A DNA stretch of 64,000 nucleotides from Synechococcales cyanobacterium C42_A2020_086 (GCA_015272325.1 JACYLU010000036.1:186001-250000); one strand, 5' to 3'. Counted from the stretch's first letter, positions 36,351-45,632 are shown. Notes: a model not told the origin generated them from the letters alone. Translations and numbers: made by a program.

Positions 36351-36983
36351 TCAAGTGAATTGACCCGTTCCCAATCCCGTTCCTAATAGGGAATTCTTGA
36401 ATCCTAGAAGTTGCACGACGGCACTTATTCCGTTGTGTAACGTCCCTTCCTGAATGAAGCGTGTTGTTTCACGCGCGATCGCCCATTCCAGTCCGCCCAA
36501 TTCAGTCTGTAGCTCAGCCAAGTTCATCATTAGCTCGGCAGAGGGTGGGCCGCCAGTCTTGTATTGCAACTGTTGAGGCGTGTAGGCTTCCAAGACAAAG
36601 GCTCCACCTATCACCAATCCCTCTACAGCAGCGCGGTGCAGTCGAACCCGCACTTCGGGCGGCACATGGGCAAAGATGGAGACAATCCCCTGCCAGTGGT
36701 TGGGTTGAATGACAAACTCCCTCAAATCCGCACAACAGGTTTCGATGCTGACTCCTCGCTCCGCTGCCAATCGGCGCGCCTTCTGCAAGCCAACACTAGA
36801 GAAGTCAACCGCTGTGACTGAATAGCCTTTTTGTGCCAGAAAAACCGCATTCCGTCCTTCCCCCTCTGCTAAACAAAGGACCCGACCCATGGGAATGCGA
36901 TTGACCACGCTGATCAAAAAGTCATTAGCAGTCGTGCCATAGACATAGTCTTCTGCTTTGTAGCGTGCGTCCCACGGGTTCAT
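36351..36983 (-). CDS. Class I SAM-dependent methyltransferase (TehB/TPMT-like)
   Basis: The 210-residue protein has the Rossmann SAM site (GRVLCLAEGEGRNAVFLAQK) and the acidic loop TAVDFSSVGLQKARRLAAER, with no C-terminal extra domain. The start MNPWDARYKAEDYVYGTTAN is typical of small thiol or tellurite/selenite methyltransferases of the TehB or thiopurine type. It is convergent with the rhodanese gene (11 bp between stops) and has an operator-like palindrome 69 bp upstream. Methylation of sulfide or thiols as detoxification would fit the cluster but is inference. Confidence 0.85.
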   Translation of the reverse strand: MNPWDARYKAEDYVYGTTANDFLISVVNRIPMGRVLCLAEGEGRNAVFLAQKGYSVTAVDFSSVGLQKARRLAAERGVSIETCCADLREFVIQPNHWQGIVSIFAHVPPEVRVRLHRAAVEGLVIGGAFVLEAYTPQQLQYKTGGPPSAELMMNLAELQTELGGLEWAIARETTRFIQEGTLHNGISAVVQLLGFKNSLLGTGLGTGQFT

Positions 36984-37391
36984 GACCGCCTTCGTCTCAA
37001 CAGAATCAGGTTAACCTCTTCAGTGTACAAGTAGAATTACGCATTGTTTTAATAACTATCTGGTTATATAATCATTTTAGCTTACCTAGCTTATCCTGTG
37101 CTGAAGCACGTTGCAGAAGGACATTGTATAGCTCCCTTTTGGCTCGTAAACAGCTGTAGTTCTGCTAGAGAATTACACCAAACGTGTCGAGAACGCTAGC
37201 TCGAATTCTTGAAGTGGATACGAGATCATCTGCAAACACGACTTGCTGCAGTCAACGGTGCAATCACTGCCCTTGAGGAACCGATCCAGCGAGACGCCCA
37301 GCCTCACACTCAACCTCCAGATACTGCTGCATAAACCTGAATCAGGTCACTGTGTTTCAATCCGTTTTCTGTACAAAGAGGAGACACTCTC
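36984..37391. other. Divergent region with palindrome, methyltransferase / 4Fe-4S gene
   Basis: About 410 bp contain the operator candidate at 37052-37067 within an AT-rich stretch, then GC-richer sequence without a supported gene or tRNA. Promoters for both divergent genes must be here. Confidence 0.5.
37052..37067. promoter_or_regulatory. Palindromic operator candidate (copy B)
   Basis: ATAACTATCTGGTTAT has perfect 5-bp arms (ATAAC/GTTAT) around six bases. It matches copy A at 34846-34861 at 12 of 16 positions, including all of the outer halves except one R position, and has the same AT-rich right flank. Confidence 0.6.
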
Positions 37392-37970
37392 ATGACGACC
37401 CAAGCCAAACCCAAAAAATCGAAAGCGAAGCGGTCTCAGTGGATCATGCTGGGATTCTTTCCGTTAATTGCGATTGGGGGCTTATTCTACCCCTTGCTGG
37501 GCTATCTGATGCCCTTGATGATGGCATTTCTAATTACAAACTCTTACTTTCACGCTCGCTACTGGTGCGGCAATCTCTGTCCCAGAGGAGCTTTTTTAGA
37601 TATTGTCATGCCCCACTTCACGTTCAATCGTCCTTGGCCGCGCCTGTTTAATCGGCGGTGGTTCCGCTGGGGCGTGTTTGGGTTGTTTATGAGTGTCTTT
37701 ATTTCTCGCATGATCGCAACGGGTGGAAATGTGCTGGCGATCGGCGGTGTGTTTGTCAATATGTGTGTTGTCACCAGTTTGATTGCGATTCCACTAGGAA
37801 TTGCCACTCGCCCTCGCGCTTGGTGTTCGTTTTGCCCAATGGGTACGCTGCAAGAATCCCTTGGTAAGCTGGGGCAACGCCATGCCCGCACCAAACGGAA
37901 GGCATCTCAGCCAGCCCAGCTACCCGCAGCAACGGACACAACACCCACAAAGCGTAGCTCAAGTCTGTAG
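37392..37970 (+). CDS. Membrane 4Fe-4S binding protein (NapH-like)
   Basis: The 192-residue protein has about three to four membrane helices and two cysteine motifs, YWCGNLCPRGAFLD (about residue 57) and WCSFCPMGTLQESLG (about residue 144), as in the NapH/CcoG half-ferredoxin family. A Lys/Ser-rich tail follows. It probably relays electrons at the membrane. GAGGAG is eight bases upstream of the ATG. It belongs to the Rieske/rhodanese cluster by position and by the shared operator-like site. Its partner could be the Rieske protein, which is not shown. Confidence 0.85.
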   Translation: MTTQAKPKKSKAKRSQWIMLGFFPLIAIGGLFYPLLGYLMPLMMAFLITNSYFHARYWCGNLCPRGAFLDIVMPHFTFNRPWPRLFNRRWFRWGVFGLFMSVFISRMIATGGNVLAIGGVFVNMCVVTSLIAIPLGIATRPRAWCSFCPMGTLQESLGKLGQRHARTKRKASQPAQLPAATDTTPTKRSSSL

Positions 37971-38457
37971 CTTCGCCACCGCGTTGTTGATTCTCGGGGC
38001 AATACCTGCTGCAAGTTGACGGCTTCCATAATGGTGGTGGTTCAAGGCGCGACGCTGATTGCCATGCCCAATCCCAGCACCACAATAGCCGGAAAAAGGT
38101 CGTCCAATAGCTACCGCCAATGCCGGGAAGGGCAAAGTAAACCCGACAGCCGCAATCGTGGGATCATCAGCGGACGTTTGGCACCGTAGCGGTTGACCAG
38201 TCCCCCCGACCAGCGCCACAGCAGAAACATCAGCAGAATGAACGGCAAAAAAGCAGCTCCAGCGGCATCAGCAGAGTAGCCCTGCACCTGAATCAATGAA
38301 TCAAATTGAAGAGCAGAAAAAACAGCACGCCGCTGAGGGCCGTGTAGAGAAACAACGTCAGCAGATTGGCACCCGTGAAGTTGCGCGAGTGAAACAGCGA
38401 CAGCGGCATCATCGGATGGCGGCTGCGGGCTTGGACCCAAAGAAATCCGGCTAAGCG
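37965..38457 (-). pseudogene. DHA2-type MFS drug transporter remnant
   Basis: The minus strand carries pieces of an EmrB/QacA-like MFS transporter in several frames: PLSLFHSRNFTGANLLTLFL followed by YTALSGVLFFLLFNLI, then VQGYSADAAGAAFLPFILLM with WSGGLVNRYGAK, then TTFF and PAIVVLGLGMAISVAP before an internal stop. At least three frameshifts, a stop and the missing N-terminal half show it is decayed. It directly follows the SDR gene on the same strand. Confidence 0.82.
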
Positions 38458-38463
38458 GAGGGG

Positions 38464-39231
38464 TTAGGTACGGCGATGCACGAGGGTAGCGCTCGATTGG
38501 TCGGTGGCCAGCACCACAATATCGCTGATATTGACATGGGGCGGGCGCGTGGCGCAAAACAGCACGATCTCGGCAATGTCGTTGGGAGTTAGGGGAGTCA
38601 TGCCGCGATAGACCTGCTTGGCCCGCTCAGCGTCGCCGTGGAAGCGCACTTGGCTGAATTCGGTTTCCACCATGCCGGGATCAACAGCGCTGACTCGAAT
38701 CGGCGTTCCCAGCAGATCGAGCTTTAGCCCTTCGGTGAGGGCACGCACGGCCGCTTTAGTGGCGCAGTAGACGCTGCCGCCCGGATAGGTCTGGTGCCCT
38801 GCAATTGAGCCAATGTTGATTACATGCCCCTGACCGCGCTCCACCATGCCTGGTACCACCGCCCGCGTCACGTAGAGCAACCCCTTGATGTTAGTGTCGA
38901 TCATTTCTTCCCAGTCTGACCGCTTGGCTTCGTGGAGCTTGTCGAGACCGCGACTCAGACCGGCATTGTTAATCAGCACATCAATATGAGACCAAGGCTT
39001 GGGCAATGAGTTTAAGGCCGTCTCGACTTGCGACGGATCACGAACATCCAGCGGTAGGACGTGAATGACATCCGGATTGGCAACCTGACTGACAAGCTGC
39101 TCTAAGCGATCCCGCCGTCGAGCTGCCAAAATCAGCCGTGCTCCGGCTTGGGCAAAGGTTTGGGCACAGGCCGCCCCGATGCCGCTGCTGGCCCCGGTAA
39201 TCAGTACGGTTTGGTTGTGAATCATTGACAT
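38464..39231 (-). CDS. Short-chain dehydrogenase (YdfG-like)
   Basis: The 255-residue protein is a classical SDR oxidoreductase: TGASSGIGAACAQTFAQAGA for NAD(P) binding (Arg residues after the second strand suggest NADP), INNAG, the catalytic Ser in VINIGSIAGHQTYPGG and the YCATK motif with catalytic Tyr and Lys. SAVDPGMVETEFSQVRF with the VYRGMTPL region matches the YdfG group acting on L-allo-threonine and 3-hydroxy acids. It is followed by the decayed transporter and is divergent from cysH. Confidence 0.88.
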   Translation of the reverse strand: MSMIHNQTVLITGASSGIGAACAQTFAQAGARLILAARRRDRLEQLVSQVANPDVIHVLPLDVRDPSQVETALNSLPKPWSHIDVLINNAGLSRGLDKLHEAKRSDWEEMIDTNIKGLLYVTRAVVPGMVERGQGHVINIGSIAGHQTYPGGSVYCATKAAVRALTEGLKLDLLGTPIRVSAVDPGMVETEFSQVRFHGDAERAKQVYRGMTPLTPNDIAEIVLFCATRPPHVNISDIVVLATDQSSATLVHRRT

Positions 39232-39535
39232 CGCTCAGCGTTGGAAGAGAACATGGTCAAATTCTGCATCAAGATGCTCACGATGCTGCTATCAAACGGT
39301 TTCCTGCCCCATCGCTTGCTCCTGGTCTGTGCTATCCTAGTCCATTCAAACGCCGGAACGACAGCGGGTTGGTTCCCACCATCAAGTCCTTCCTAGGACA
39401 GAAGTCGATTCTGTTGATGCTATTGACTGCCAATCCAATGGCAAGATCTATGGGAAGATTGCTAAGTAGATTGAAATTCAGCTTGGGCAATTTTCCCAAG
39501 TCCGTTTCCCCAGAAAGCTCGTTTACCACGCCAAC
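39232..39535. other. Intergenic region SDR / cysH
   Basis: About 300 bp between divergent genes. I see no gene, clear operator or RNA element; a minus-strand frame overlapping the cysH start has no recognisable similarity. Confidence 0.4.
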
Positions 39536-40294
39536 ATGACCAGCTTGAGCTTGAGGCATACTTCATTCAATCTCGCTGATGTGAATCAGCAGCTCACCAA
39601 CGCTGAAGCCCCTCACATCGTGCAGTGGGCCGTGGATACCTTTGGTGAAGGTCTGGTGATGACGACCAGCTTTGGCATTCATTCGGCGGTGATGCTGCAC
39701 ATGGTGACCCAGATTGTGCCGGATATTCCGGTGATCTGGATCGATACCGGCTATTTGCCCACCAAGACCTACTTGTTTGCAGAGCAGTTGAGCGAGCGGC
39801 TACAGCTCAACCTTAAGGTGTATCAGTCCCATCTCAGCCCGGCCCGCATGGAAGCTCTCTATGGTCGGCTCTGGGCACAAAACGATGTCGAGTCCCTCAA
39901 CCGCTACGATCAGATTCGCAAGGTAGAGCCGATGCAGCGGGCGTTGGCCGAATTGAAAGCAACCGCCTGGATCGCAGGGCTGCGCAGCAACCAAACCGAG
40001 CACCGCAAAACTCTGGATATCGTCAACCTGCAAGGCTCAATCTATAAAATCCTGCCGATTCTCAATTGGTCCTCGAAGCAGGTGTATGACTACCTTGTAG
40101 CGCACGATTTGCCCTACCATCCCCTGTTTGACGAAGGCTACGTCACTGTGGGCGATTGGCATTCCAGCCGCCCGCTGACCGCCAGCGACGAAAACGAACG
40201 GGATACGCGCTTCAAAGGTCTCAAACAAGAGTGCGGCATCCACCTGCCTCTGAGTCCCGGTGCTTCGGAAAGCTTTGACTCTAGCTCGCTTTAG
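39536..40294 (+). CDS. cysH: Phosphoadenosine phosphosulfate reductase
   Basis: The 252-residue protein reduces PAPS to sulfite in assimilatory sulfate reduction using thioredoxin. The PP-loop-like start ([18 protein letters not shown]), [32 protein letters not shown] and the catalytic cysteine in KQECGIHLP are visible. The paired CC motifs of the iron-sulfur APS reductases are absent, so PAPS is the likely substrate. It lies in a stretch with several sulfur and redox genes but is not in an obvious operon. Confidence 0.95.
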   Translation: MTSLSLRHTSFNLADVNQQLTNAEAPHIVQWAVDTFGEGLVMTTSFGIHSAVMLHMVTQIVPDIPVIWIDTGYLPTKTYLFAEQLSERLQLNLKVYQSHLSPARMEALYGRLWAQNDVESLNRYDQIRKVEPMQRALAELKATAWIAGLRSNQTEHRKTLDIVNLQGSIYKILPILNWSSKQVYDYLVAHDLPYHPLFDEGYVTVGDWHSSRPLTASDENERDTRFKGLKQECGIHLPLSPGASESFDSSSL

Positions 40295-40416
40295 GAACTA
40301 CTTTGTCTGTTTTCAAAAGCGGAACGCTGAGAGCAATCTGTACCCAAGGGGTATTTCCAGAGAAGAGTTCGTGGCAGCCCACAACTGCAGCTAGAGAGCA
40401 GGAGCAGCAGAAATCG

Positions 40417-41418
40417 TCACGCGACGGCGCTAGACTGCGGTTCGGGTAGGGCGACTTTGCTTGTACGCAACGACTGAATCGCGTACTTGATGTATTCCGT
40501 CGGCTGGGCGGCATGACAGGACCCCAGCAGGCAACGGCTTTGCTCAGGATCTGGAATCAGCTCGGCTGCATACTCTCGCACCTGACCATCCGGCAGCAGC
40601 ACCGATAGCTCGGCTTGCAGCCCTGGCATCTCGGTCCGCTCAACCACCCGCGTAGCGATCGGGTAGCGAAACCAGTCCCAGCCCCAATTCAGCATCAGTT
40701 CGCGCTCGAGCACCTGTAGCGGCGGGGGCAGAATGGACCATCCCCGGTAAATAGATTTCAAGCCGTCAATGGGGCCAGAGTGCATCAGGATTGACTGCAA
40801 CAATGACCGATCAAGCCGTCCGTAGCAGCGCCCGTCTGGAAAATCGAGGAGCGTGGGGGCAAAGCGATGTCCGCCAAAATGACTCGCCTTCCAGATGCGC
40901 ACCTGCTCTAAACCTAACTGAGCCTGGAGAGCCACCGCGTCGCGATAGAAGGGAATACCGTAGCGAGCACAGCACCGGTCGTGGCTGCCATGGACGCAAA
41001 TCAACAGGTCACGGATAGGCGGAGCGTTTTGATCAGTCTGCCAGTAGGATTCGCACGGCAACTCTCGCATCGCCAGCTGCGCCTGTATCACCCCCGCCAC
41101 CTGCTCTAAATGCTCTACGCTGGTTTCCCAACGGTGATAGCCTTTGCAGAACCGCCCGGAAGACTGGCGGTAAATCAAGACGCGGGTTGCGGTTGGGTGT
41201 TGCCCCTGATTGACTAGCAGAAAGCGAATCGGCAGCCCGGACTGCTGCACTGCCTGCACAAGCTGCCGGAGCGAGTCTGGAATAAGTTTGGATTCCAGAG
41301 CATTCGCGGTCCACGGCATCGGACATTCGATCAACACGTAAGCCCGATACGGCATCACGGTGCCAATTAAGTCTTCCTGGGCAAGGCGAGATGCTTCCGA
41401 ACAAAAGAAGGAACTCAT
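40417..41418 (-). CDS. Sucrase/ferredoxin-like (thioredoxin-fold) protein
   Basis: The 333-residue protein belongs to the sucrase/ferredoxin-like family with a thioredoxin-like 2Fe-2S fold. Diagnostic are the N-terminal SFFCSEASRLAQEDLIGTV, the Cys-rich ICVHGSHDRCCARYGIPFYR and SHFGGHRFAPTLLDFPDGRC with YGRLD. The Cys and His residues could hold a 2Fe-2S cluster. The biochemical role is not established; the sucrase label is historical. It sits 85 bp downstream of the GCS2-like ligase on the same strand, suggesting an operon. Confidence 0.85.
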   Translation of the reverse strand: MSSFFCSEASRLAQEDLIGTVMPYRAYVLIECPMPWTANALESKLIPDSLRQLVQAVQQSGLPIRFLLVNQGQHPTATRVLIYRQSSGRFCKGYHRWETSVEHLEQVAGVIQAQLAMRELPCESYWQTDQNAPPIRDLLICVHGSHDRCCARYGIPFYRDAVALQAQLGLEQVRIWKASHFGGHRFAPTLLDFPDGRCYGRLDRSLLQSILMHSGPIDGLKSIYRGWSILPPPLQVLERELMLNWGWDWFRYPIATRVVERTEMPGLQAELSVLLPDGQVREYAAELIPDPEQSRCLLGSCHAAQPTEYIKYAIQSLRTSKVALPEPQSSAVA

Positions 41419-41503
41419 ACATGGACCTCCTCACTCAAACGGGTGGCATACCATCAACTGCTGCGCATTGCACGGTGCTTTGTTACCGCTAAGTCTGCCT
41501 TGG

Positions 41504-42628
41504 CTACAACACCGCAACCTGCACCTCGGGCTGACGATACGTTTGTTGCAGCACAGCCTGAATCGAGCCGCTTTGCCGATAGGCTTCGATCAGGGCATGG
41601 GCAGGAGTGCGTCGCTGGTCTAACGCGTCCTGCAACGGCAGCAGCAGTGCCGCATCAGGATCAGAAGACAAGGCTGCGGTTGCTGCTTGCAACACCTGCT
41701 GCGCGGAGTCCGCGATCATCGGGTCGTCAAATCCATACTGAGCGGCTGTTTGATGGAGGGCAGCATCCGGCGTTGTGGCTCGCCCGGGCAGCGTTTCGTC
41801 TAGAATTAGCCCCTTCAGCAGCGCTAGCAAAGCGGCGTAGCGTGAAAAATCATCGCAGCTATCAAAGGCTTTAAACTCAATGCGTCCAACTTCTGCCGGA
41901 ATGCGGGCCATTTTAGTTAGCGACGGGCTGCTTGCAATTAAGCTCTCTGATTTCTCAACAAATACGAGGGCAGCAGGACGGGCACCCGTGCGAACAAACG
42001 TGCGGACTGATAGCCCTGACCACAGCTCACCACGATAAAACGGAGAACTAAAGCTAAATGGGATTATGAACGGGCTATAGTACGTTAATTTTTGACCGAT
42101 ATCAATCAATTGTGCCGTAGATAGTCCAGCTACAGACAAATTAAGATCCGGTCCGTAAGTCAACATGGGAATATGAGCCGTCTGTTTCTCAGGGGAGATT
42201 TGTCTACGATAAAGCTCATAGGCATTGAGCGGCGGCTGAGGTTGATACTGATCCCGATAGGGATTGAAGCTGATCAGCACTGGCATAAATCCAGCATGAA
42301 TTGCTGTATTTCGTAGTTGTACAAAGCTTTCTGACAATTCAGCAATGACTCCCTGAATCGTAGCGTGAATTGTGGTTCTAATTTCGATTCCTTTGGGGAT
42401 ACAGTCAATCACTTGGTCGGAATCAGCAAACCGTTCAAACCCTTCAACATACCAGCGCTTTTTCTTGATTCCAGCATCTCCGATGCGCAGTTGTGGATAG
42501 TCTGTTGCATAGAGCGGCAGTGCTTCCACGATGTGCTGCAACTGCGGAAAGGAAGTACAGGTAAAATCTGCAAATTGACCCTGCGAATTCAAGAAGGCCA
42601 CTTCATGCTCAAGTCCGAATGCAAACAT
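41504..42628 (-). CDS. Glutamate-cysteine ligase family (GCS2-like) carboxylate-amine ligase
   Basis: The ~374-residue protein shows GCS2-type features: FAFGLEHEVAFL with the metal-binding Glu at the start, EIRTTIHATIQGVIAELSES, and RIEFKAFDSCDDFSRYAALL in the substrate region. Such enzymes join glutamate (or another amino acid) to cysteine or an amine with ATP. It differs from the usual cyanobacterial GshA as I remember it (start region GFEVEMYTGTPQGE), so it may be a paralogue with a different acceptor. The second ATG (42628) fits the AGGGA spacing better than the first (42634). It precedes the sucrase/ferredoxin-like gene. Confidence 0.75.
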   Translation of the reverse strand: MFAFGLEHEVAFLNSQGQFADFTCTSFPQLQHIVEALPLYATDYPQLRIGDAGIKKKRWYVEGFERFADSDQVIDCIPKGIEIRTTIHATIQGVIAELSESFVQLRNTAIHAGFMPVLISFNPYRDQYQPQPPLNAYELYRRQISPEKQTAHIPMLTYGPDLNLSVAGLSTAQLIDIGQKLTYYSPFIIPFSFSSPFYRGELWSGLSVRTFVRTGARPAALVFVEKSESLIASSPSLTKMARIPAEVGRIEFKAFDSCDDFSRYAALLALLKGLILDETLPGRATTPDAALHQTAAQYGFDDPMIADSAQQVLQAATAALSSDPDAALLLPLQDALDQRRTPAHALIEAYRQSGSIQAVLQQTYRQPEVQVAVL

Positions 42629-43135
42629 AAGCATTCCCTAATAAATACCCTAATCAATAAAAGGCGCAAAGCGCTGATCCAGCTTTTCCACAGCTGAATG
42701 TCCCTACCAAGCTCAGCTCGCGCTTTAATTGTCTGCTCGCGTCCTATGAAATCAACTCTTCTCAAAATGGGGTAAACCGAAAACGGTAGTTTAACCCATC
42801 GGAATAATCAGACTGAGTAGTCAAGCCGAATCATTTGAATATCACGGAATTATTTTATCCCACTCTTGCAAATTTTTTGCAATAGAACCCGAGGTAGAAC
42901 CTAGGAACTTTAAAGTAACGATGTCTGCGCTTCATCTTTACCTGAATTTTTGTCAAGACATGGCAAAACTCAGGTCATTCTGGAACTCGGATCGCTATCC
43001 TCGGTCTTGGCTGACGGGAATGCCACCGCAGACCTCTTTTCAAGCCAACCCTTTGCTTGGCTATACTAGCGACTGAATTTGCAGGGTGGAACCTGCGAGG
43101 CAACGAGCTGAAGCGTACAGAATCTCTGGAGGACT
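42629..43135. other. Divergent region GCS2-like / ydcF-like
   Basis: About 500 bp without a gene. An imperfect hairpin with core ACCGAAAACGGT and outer GGGT/ACCC arms lies at about 42770-42797. The remainder is AT-rich promoter-like sequence. Confidence 0.4.
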
Positions 43136-43945
43136 GTGATTGCCATGCTTGATCCTGCTGTTTGCAAGAGCCACGAAACCGCGCGCTGGACGGGTTTAGC
43201 CCTGTGGCTCTTTGATGGTCTGACCAACCCTGCCATTGTGATTCCGATTCTGCTAGGGCTGATGATTTTGCCGTGGCTGGTGCGGCGGGTACGTCGCAAG
43301 CGCCTAATTAGTGGGCTGAGTGGCGGATTGCTGGTGTTGTATCTCGTGGGCTGCTCGCCTTTGGGAATCATCTGGGGCAACCAGCTATTGGTTAGCCTCT
43401 TGCCGCCGGATGCAGGCGAATCCGCCGATGCCATTGTGGTATTAGGACGCGGCTCCTCGTTACGCAAAGAGCGAGTACAGGTTGCCAGCGAGCTATGGCA
43501 GAATGGGCGAGCGCCTCTGGTATTTGCTAGCGGCTGGGGCGATGCGACGCAAATTGCGCAGGGGCTAGCAAACCGTGGACTCCCTGCCCCCGCCATCGAT
43601 GGTGAACCCTGCTCGCGCACTACCGAAGAAAATGCTCAGTTCACGGCTGCCCTGCTGCAACCCAGAGGCGTGCAGCGCATCCTGCTAGTCACCGATCCGC
43701 CCCATATGCTGCGCTCAACCTTGACCTTTCGCAGCCTCGGCTTCGAGGTGATTCCCCATCCCAATCCGCTGCCTGCTTGGCTCGATCGGCGTCGGCAAGG
43801 GTTTCTAGTGTTCAAAGAATACCTTGGCTTGATTGGTTATAGCCTCATGGGTCGCTTTCTGCCCCGCGAAGCACCGCCTGCTGAGGTGGTCGCTCACCAG
43901 GAAATCACCAATGCAACTCCGGACTGGATGATGCAACGGCAGTGA
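43136..43945 (+). CDS. YdcF/SanA/ElyC (DUF218) membrane protein
   Basis: The ~269-residue protein has two N-terminal membrane segments (PAIVIPILLGLMILPWL and LISGLSGGLLVLYLVG) followed by a DUF218 domain: ADAIVVLGRGSSLRKERV, PLVFASGWG, RTTEENAQFTAALLQ and RILLVTDPPHMLRSTLTF. Family members affect envelope integrity or undecaprenyl-lipid metabolism. The start is uncertain: a GTG at 43136 is only three bases from GGAGG, an ATG at 43145 is twelve bases from it. Confidence 0.85.
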   Translation: MIAMLDPAVCKSHETARWTGLALWLFDGLTNPAIVIPILLGLMILPWLVRRVRRKRLISGLSGGLLVLYLVGCSPLGIIWGNQLLVSLLPPDAGESADAIVVLGRGSSLRKERVQVASELWQNGRAPLVFASGWGDATQIAQGLANRGLPAPAIDGEPCSRTTEENAQFTAALLQPRGVQRILLVTDPPHMLRSTLTFRSLGFEVIPHPNPLPAWLDRRRQGFLVFKEYLGLIGYSLMGRFLPREAPPAEVVAHQEITNATPDWMMQRQ

Positions 43946-43993
43946 ATTGCCCTCTCGGTGATTCAGCATTGAACCAACATCTTAATTCTTAAT

Positions 43994-44920
43994 CTAGATT
44001 GGCTCCTGCATCCGTCCGTGTACCATTGTCAAATCCTGAACCAGCTGCGTTAGTCGCTGCTCTAGGCCTTGCTTGCGAGCCAGAAGAATTCGTAGCTTCT
44101 GGTAGCGGGCAATTGCTAGACCCACATAGGGCACCTGCTGCGGTGGACAGGGGCGCGACCAAAGCTGACCGTCGGCATCGAGTCCGCATAGGCAGTACCC
44201 GGTACGAAATTCACCTGGCTCTAAGGTTTGCGGCACGCGGCAAATTTCTTCTACGTAGTCCATCAGGCGGTCAATCTCGGCATGGCGCAGCACAGCGGCC
44301 CCAAGCGGCTGCATTGCCTGCTGCGAACCAGAGGGGTGCGACTCTAGCCAGCCGTCCACAATCGGTCCTTCCAGATAAAGCGCCTGGATTTCGAGTACTG
44401 TCTGCTCTAGCTCTAGCTGCCACTCGATCACTCGCGACTCGACTTCTTTGAGCAGTCCTAGGGCCAGATTGGGATTGGTAGCCTGGCGAGGAGGACTGAA
44501 GCTGGAAGGCTGATTCTTAGAAGCAGACGCTGTCAACGATGGTATGGTGACTGGCACTTTGGAGGCAGCCTGGAGCGACGCAGCTGGCATCCGCTGAGGT
44601 GAGGCCGACGAAGAGGGCGGATGTGTTGACTGAGCCGCTTTGGCGGATTTAGCCAACTTCTTGCTCTTTGCGGGTTCCTTGGTTGTTCCTCGAGGTGTTG
44701 GCTGGGACGAAGTCATCGGTGGTGCCTGAGTTGCAGCCGAGGGCTTGGGCAAGGGAAAGGGCTGAATGGACTTAGCCGCAGCAGGCAGCGGAGTGGTGCT
44801 ATTAGGGGTCCTATTGGGGATATTGGACAGCCTGCGGTCATTTTTCGGCGCATCCACGTCGGGGGAATGACCTTGAAGCTGATCCAAAGTTGCCTCTATC
44901 CGCTTTAGTCCAGAATTCAT
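43994..44920 (-). CDS. Conserved cyanobacterial hypothetical protein with disordered linker
   Basis: I do not recognise a named family. The ~308-residue protein begins with a short amphipathic segment (LKRIEATLDQLQG), continues with ~130 residues rich in Pro, Ser, Ala and Lys that must be disordered, and ends with an ordered ~130-residue helical domain. That domain contains LLKEVESRVIEWQLELEQTV, AAVLRHAEIDRLMDYVEEIC, GYCLCGLDADGQLWSRPCPP and a final helix. The start at 44920 has GAGGG at good spacing; the longer frame would overlap the cobU leader. It is divergent from cobU. Confidence 0.7.
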   Translation of the reverse strand: MNSGLKRIEATLDQLQGHSPDVDAPKNDRRLSNIPNRTPNSTTPLPAAAKSIQPFPLPKPSAATQAPPMTSSQPTPRGTTKEPAKSKKLAKSAKAAQSTHPPSSSASPQRMPAASLQAASKVPVTIPSLTASASKNQPSSFSPPRQATNPNLALGLLKEVESRVIEWQLELEQTVLEIQALYLEGPIVDGWLESHPSGSQQAMQPLGAAVLRHAEIDRLMDYVEEICRVPQTLEPGEFRTGYCLCGLDADGQLWSRPCPPQQVPYVGLAIARYQKLRILLARKQGLEQRLTQLVQDLTMVHGRMQEPI

Positions 44921-45044
44921 GCGGCATCGCCCTCGTGTACGTCGTAGAGTGAATGAGAAGCAGCGGGCGCGGGCAGGTCTGCTGCACCCAGATCTCAATG
45001 GGGGTATTCTACCTGCTCCATCGGTCGGCAACACAACGAAATGT

Positions 45045-45632
45045 ATGACTTTTGATAACGATTTGCGGACACCGCTGCCTCAGGTATGTTTGGTGACTGG
45101 ACCGGCTCGTTCCGGCAAAAGCGAATGGGCCGAAGTGTTGGCCAATCAATCGGGGCGAGCCGTGTGGTATGTGGCGACGGCTCAGACAGATCCCGCAGAC
45201 GCCGAATGGCAAGCTCGCATTGCTGCCCATCGTCAGCGTCGCCCATCGACCTGGACGACCCTCCAGGTGCCTACCGATCTAGCTGCTACCATTCGTCGGG
45301 GTACCGTCACGGATTGTCTGCTCATTGACTCTCTCGGCACTTGGCTCGCCAACCAACTCGATCTCGATGAGGCAGCCTGGAGCGAAACCACCCAAGACTT
45401 GCTGCTCAGCCTGCATCAAACCGCTAGCCAGGTGATTATTGTGGCCGAAGAAACAGGATGGGGTATCGTGCCAGCTTACCCTCTAGGACGACGCTTTCGG
45501 GATCGCCTAGGAACCTTGACGCGGCAGGTGGCGGCCCTATCTCAACGGGTTTACTTGGTGACCGCTGGCCATGTGCTCAACCTCAGCCAGTTGGGAAGTC
45601 CACTGCCGCCTCTGGGAAGCAATCTGTTCTAG
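45045..45632 (+). CDS. cobU: Adenosylcobinamide kinase / phosphate guanylyltransferase
   Basis: The 195-residue bifunctional enzyme phosphorylates adenosylcobinamide and attaches GMP in the nucleotide-loop assembly of vitamin B12. It shows the P-loop VTGPARSGKSEWAEVLANQS, VWYVATAQTDPADAEWQARI with the HRQRRP (His used for guanylylation), LLIDSLGTWLANQL and ETGWGIVPAYPLGRRFRD. The true start is the ATG at 45045; the upstream frame extension reads into the divergent gene. No riboswitch was identified in the 124-bp upstream region. Together with cobM it shows a corrin pathway in this organism. Confidence 0.93.
   Translation: MTFDNDLRTPLPQVCLVTGPARSGKSEWAEVLANQSGRAVWYVATAQTDPADAEWQARIAAHRQRRPSTWTTLQVPTDLAATIRRGTVTDCLLIDSLGTWLANQLDLDEAAWSETTQDLLLSLHQTASQVIIVAEETGWGIVPAYPLGRRFRDRLGTLTRQVAALSQRVYLVTAGHVLNLSQLGSPLPPLGSNLF

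Noticed and set aside
43066-43620. 184-codon minus-strand open frame opposite the ydcF-like gene
   Set aside because: It is a shadow; the plus-strand gene has clear DUF218 motifs.
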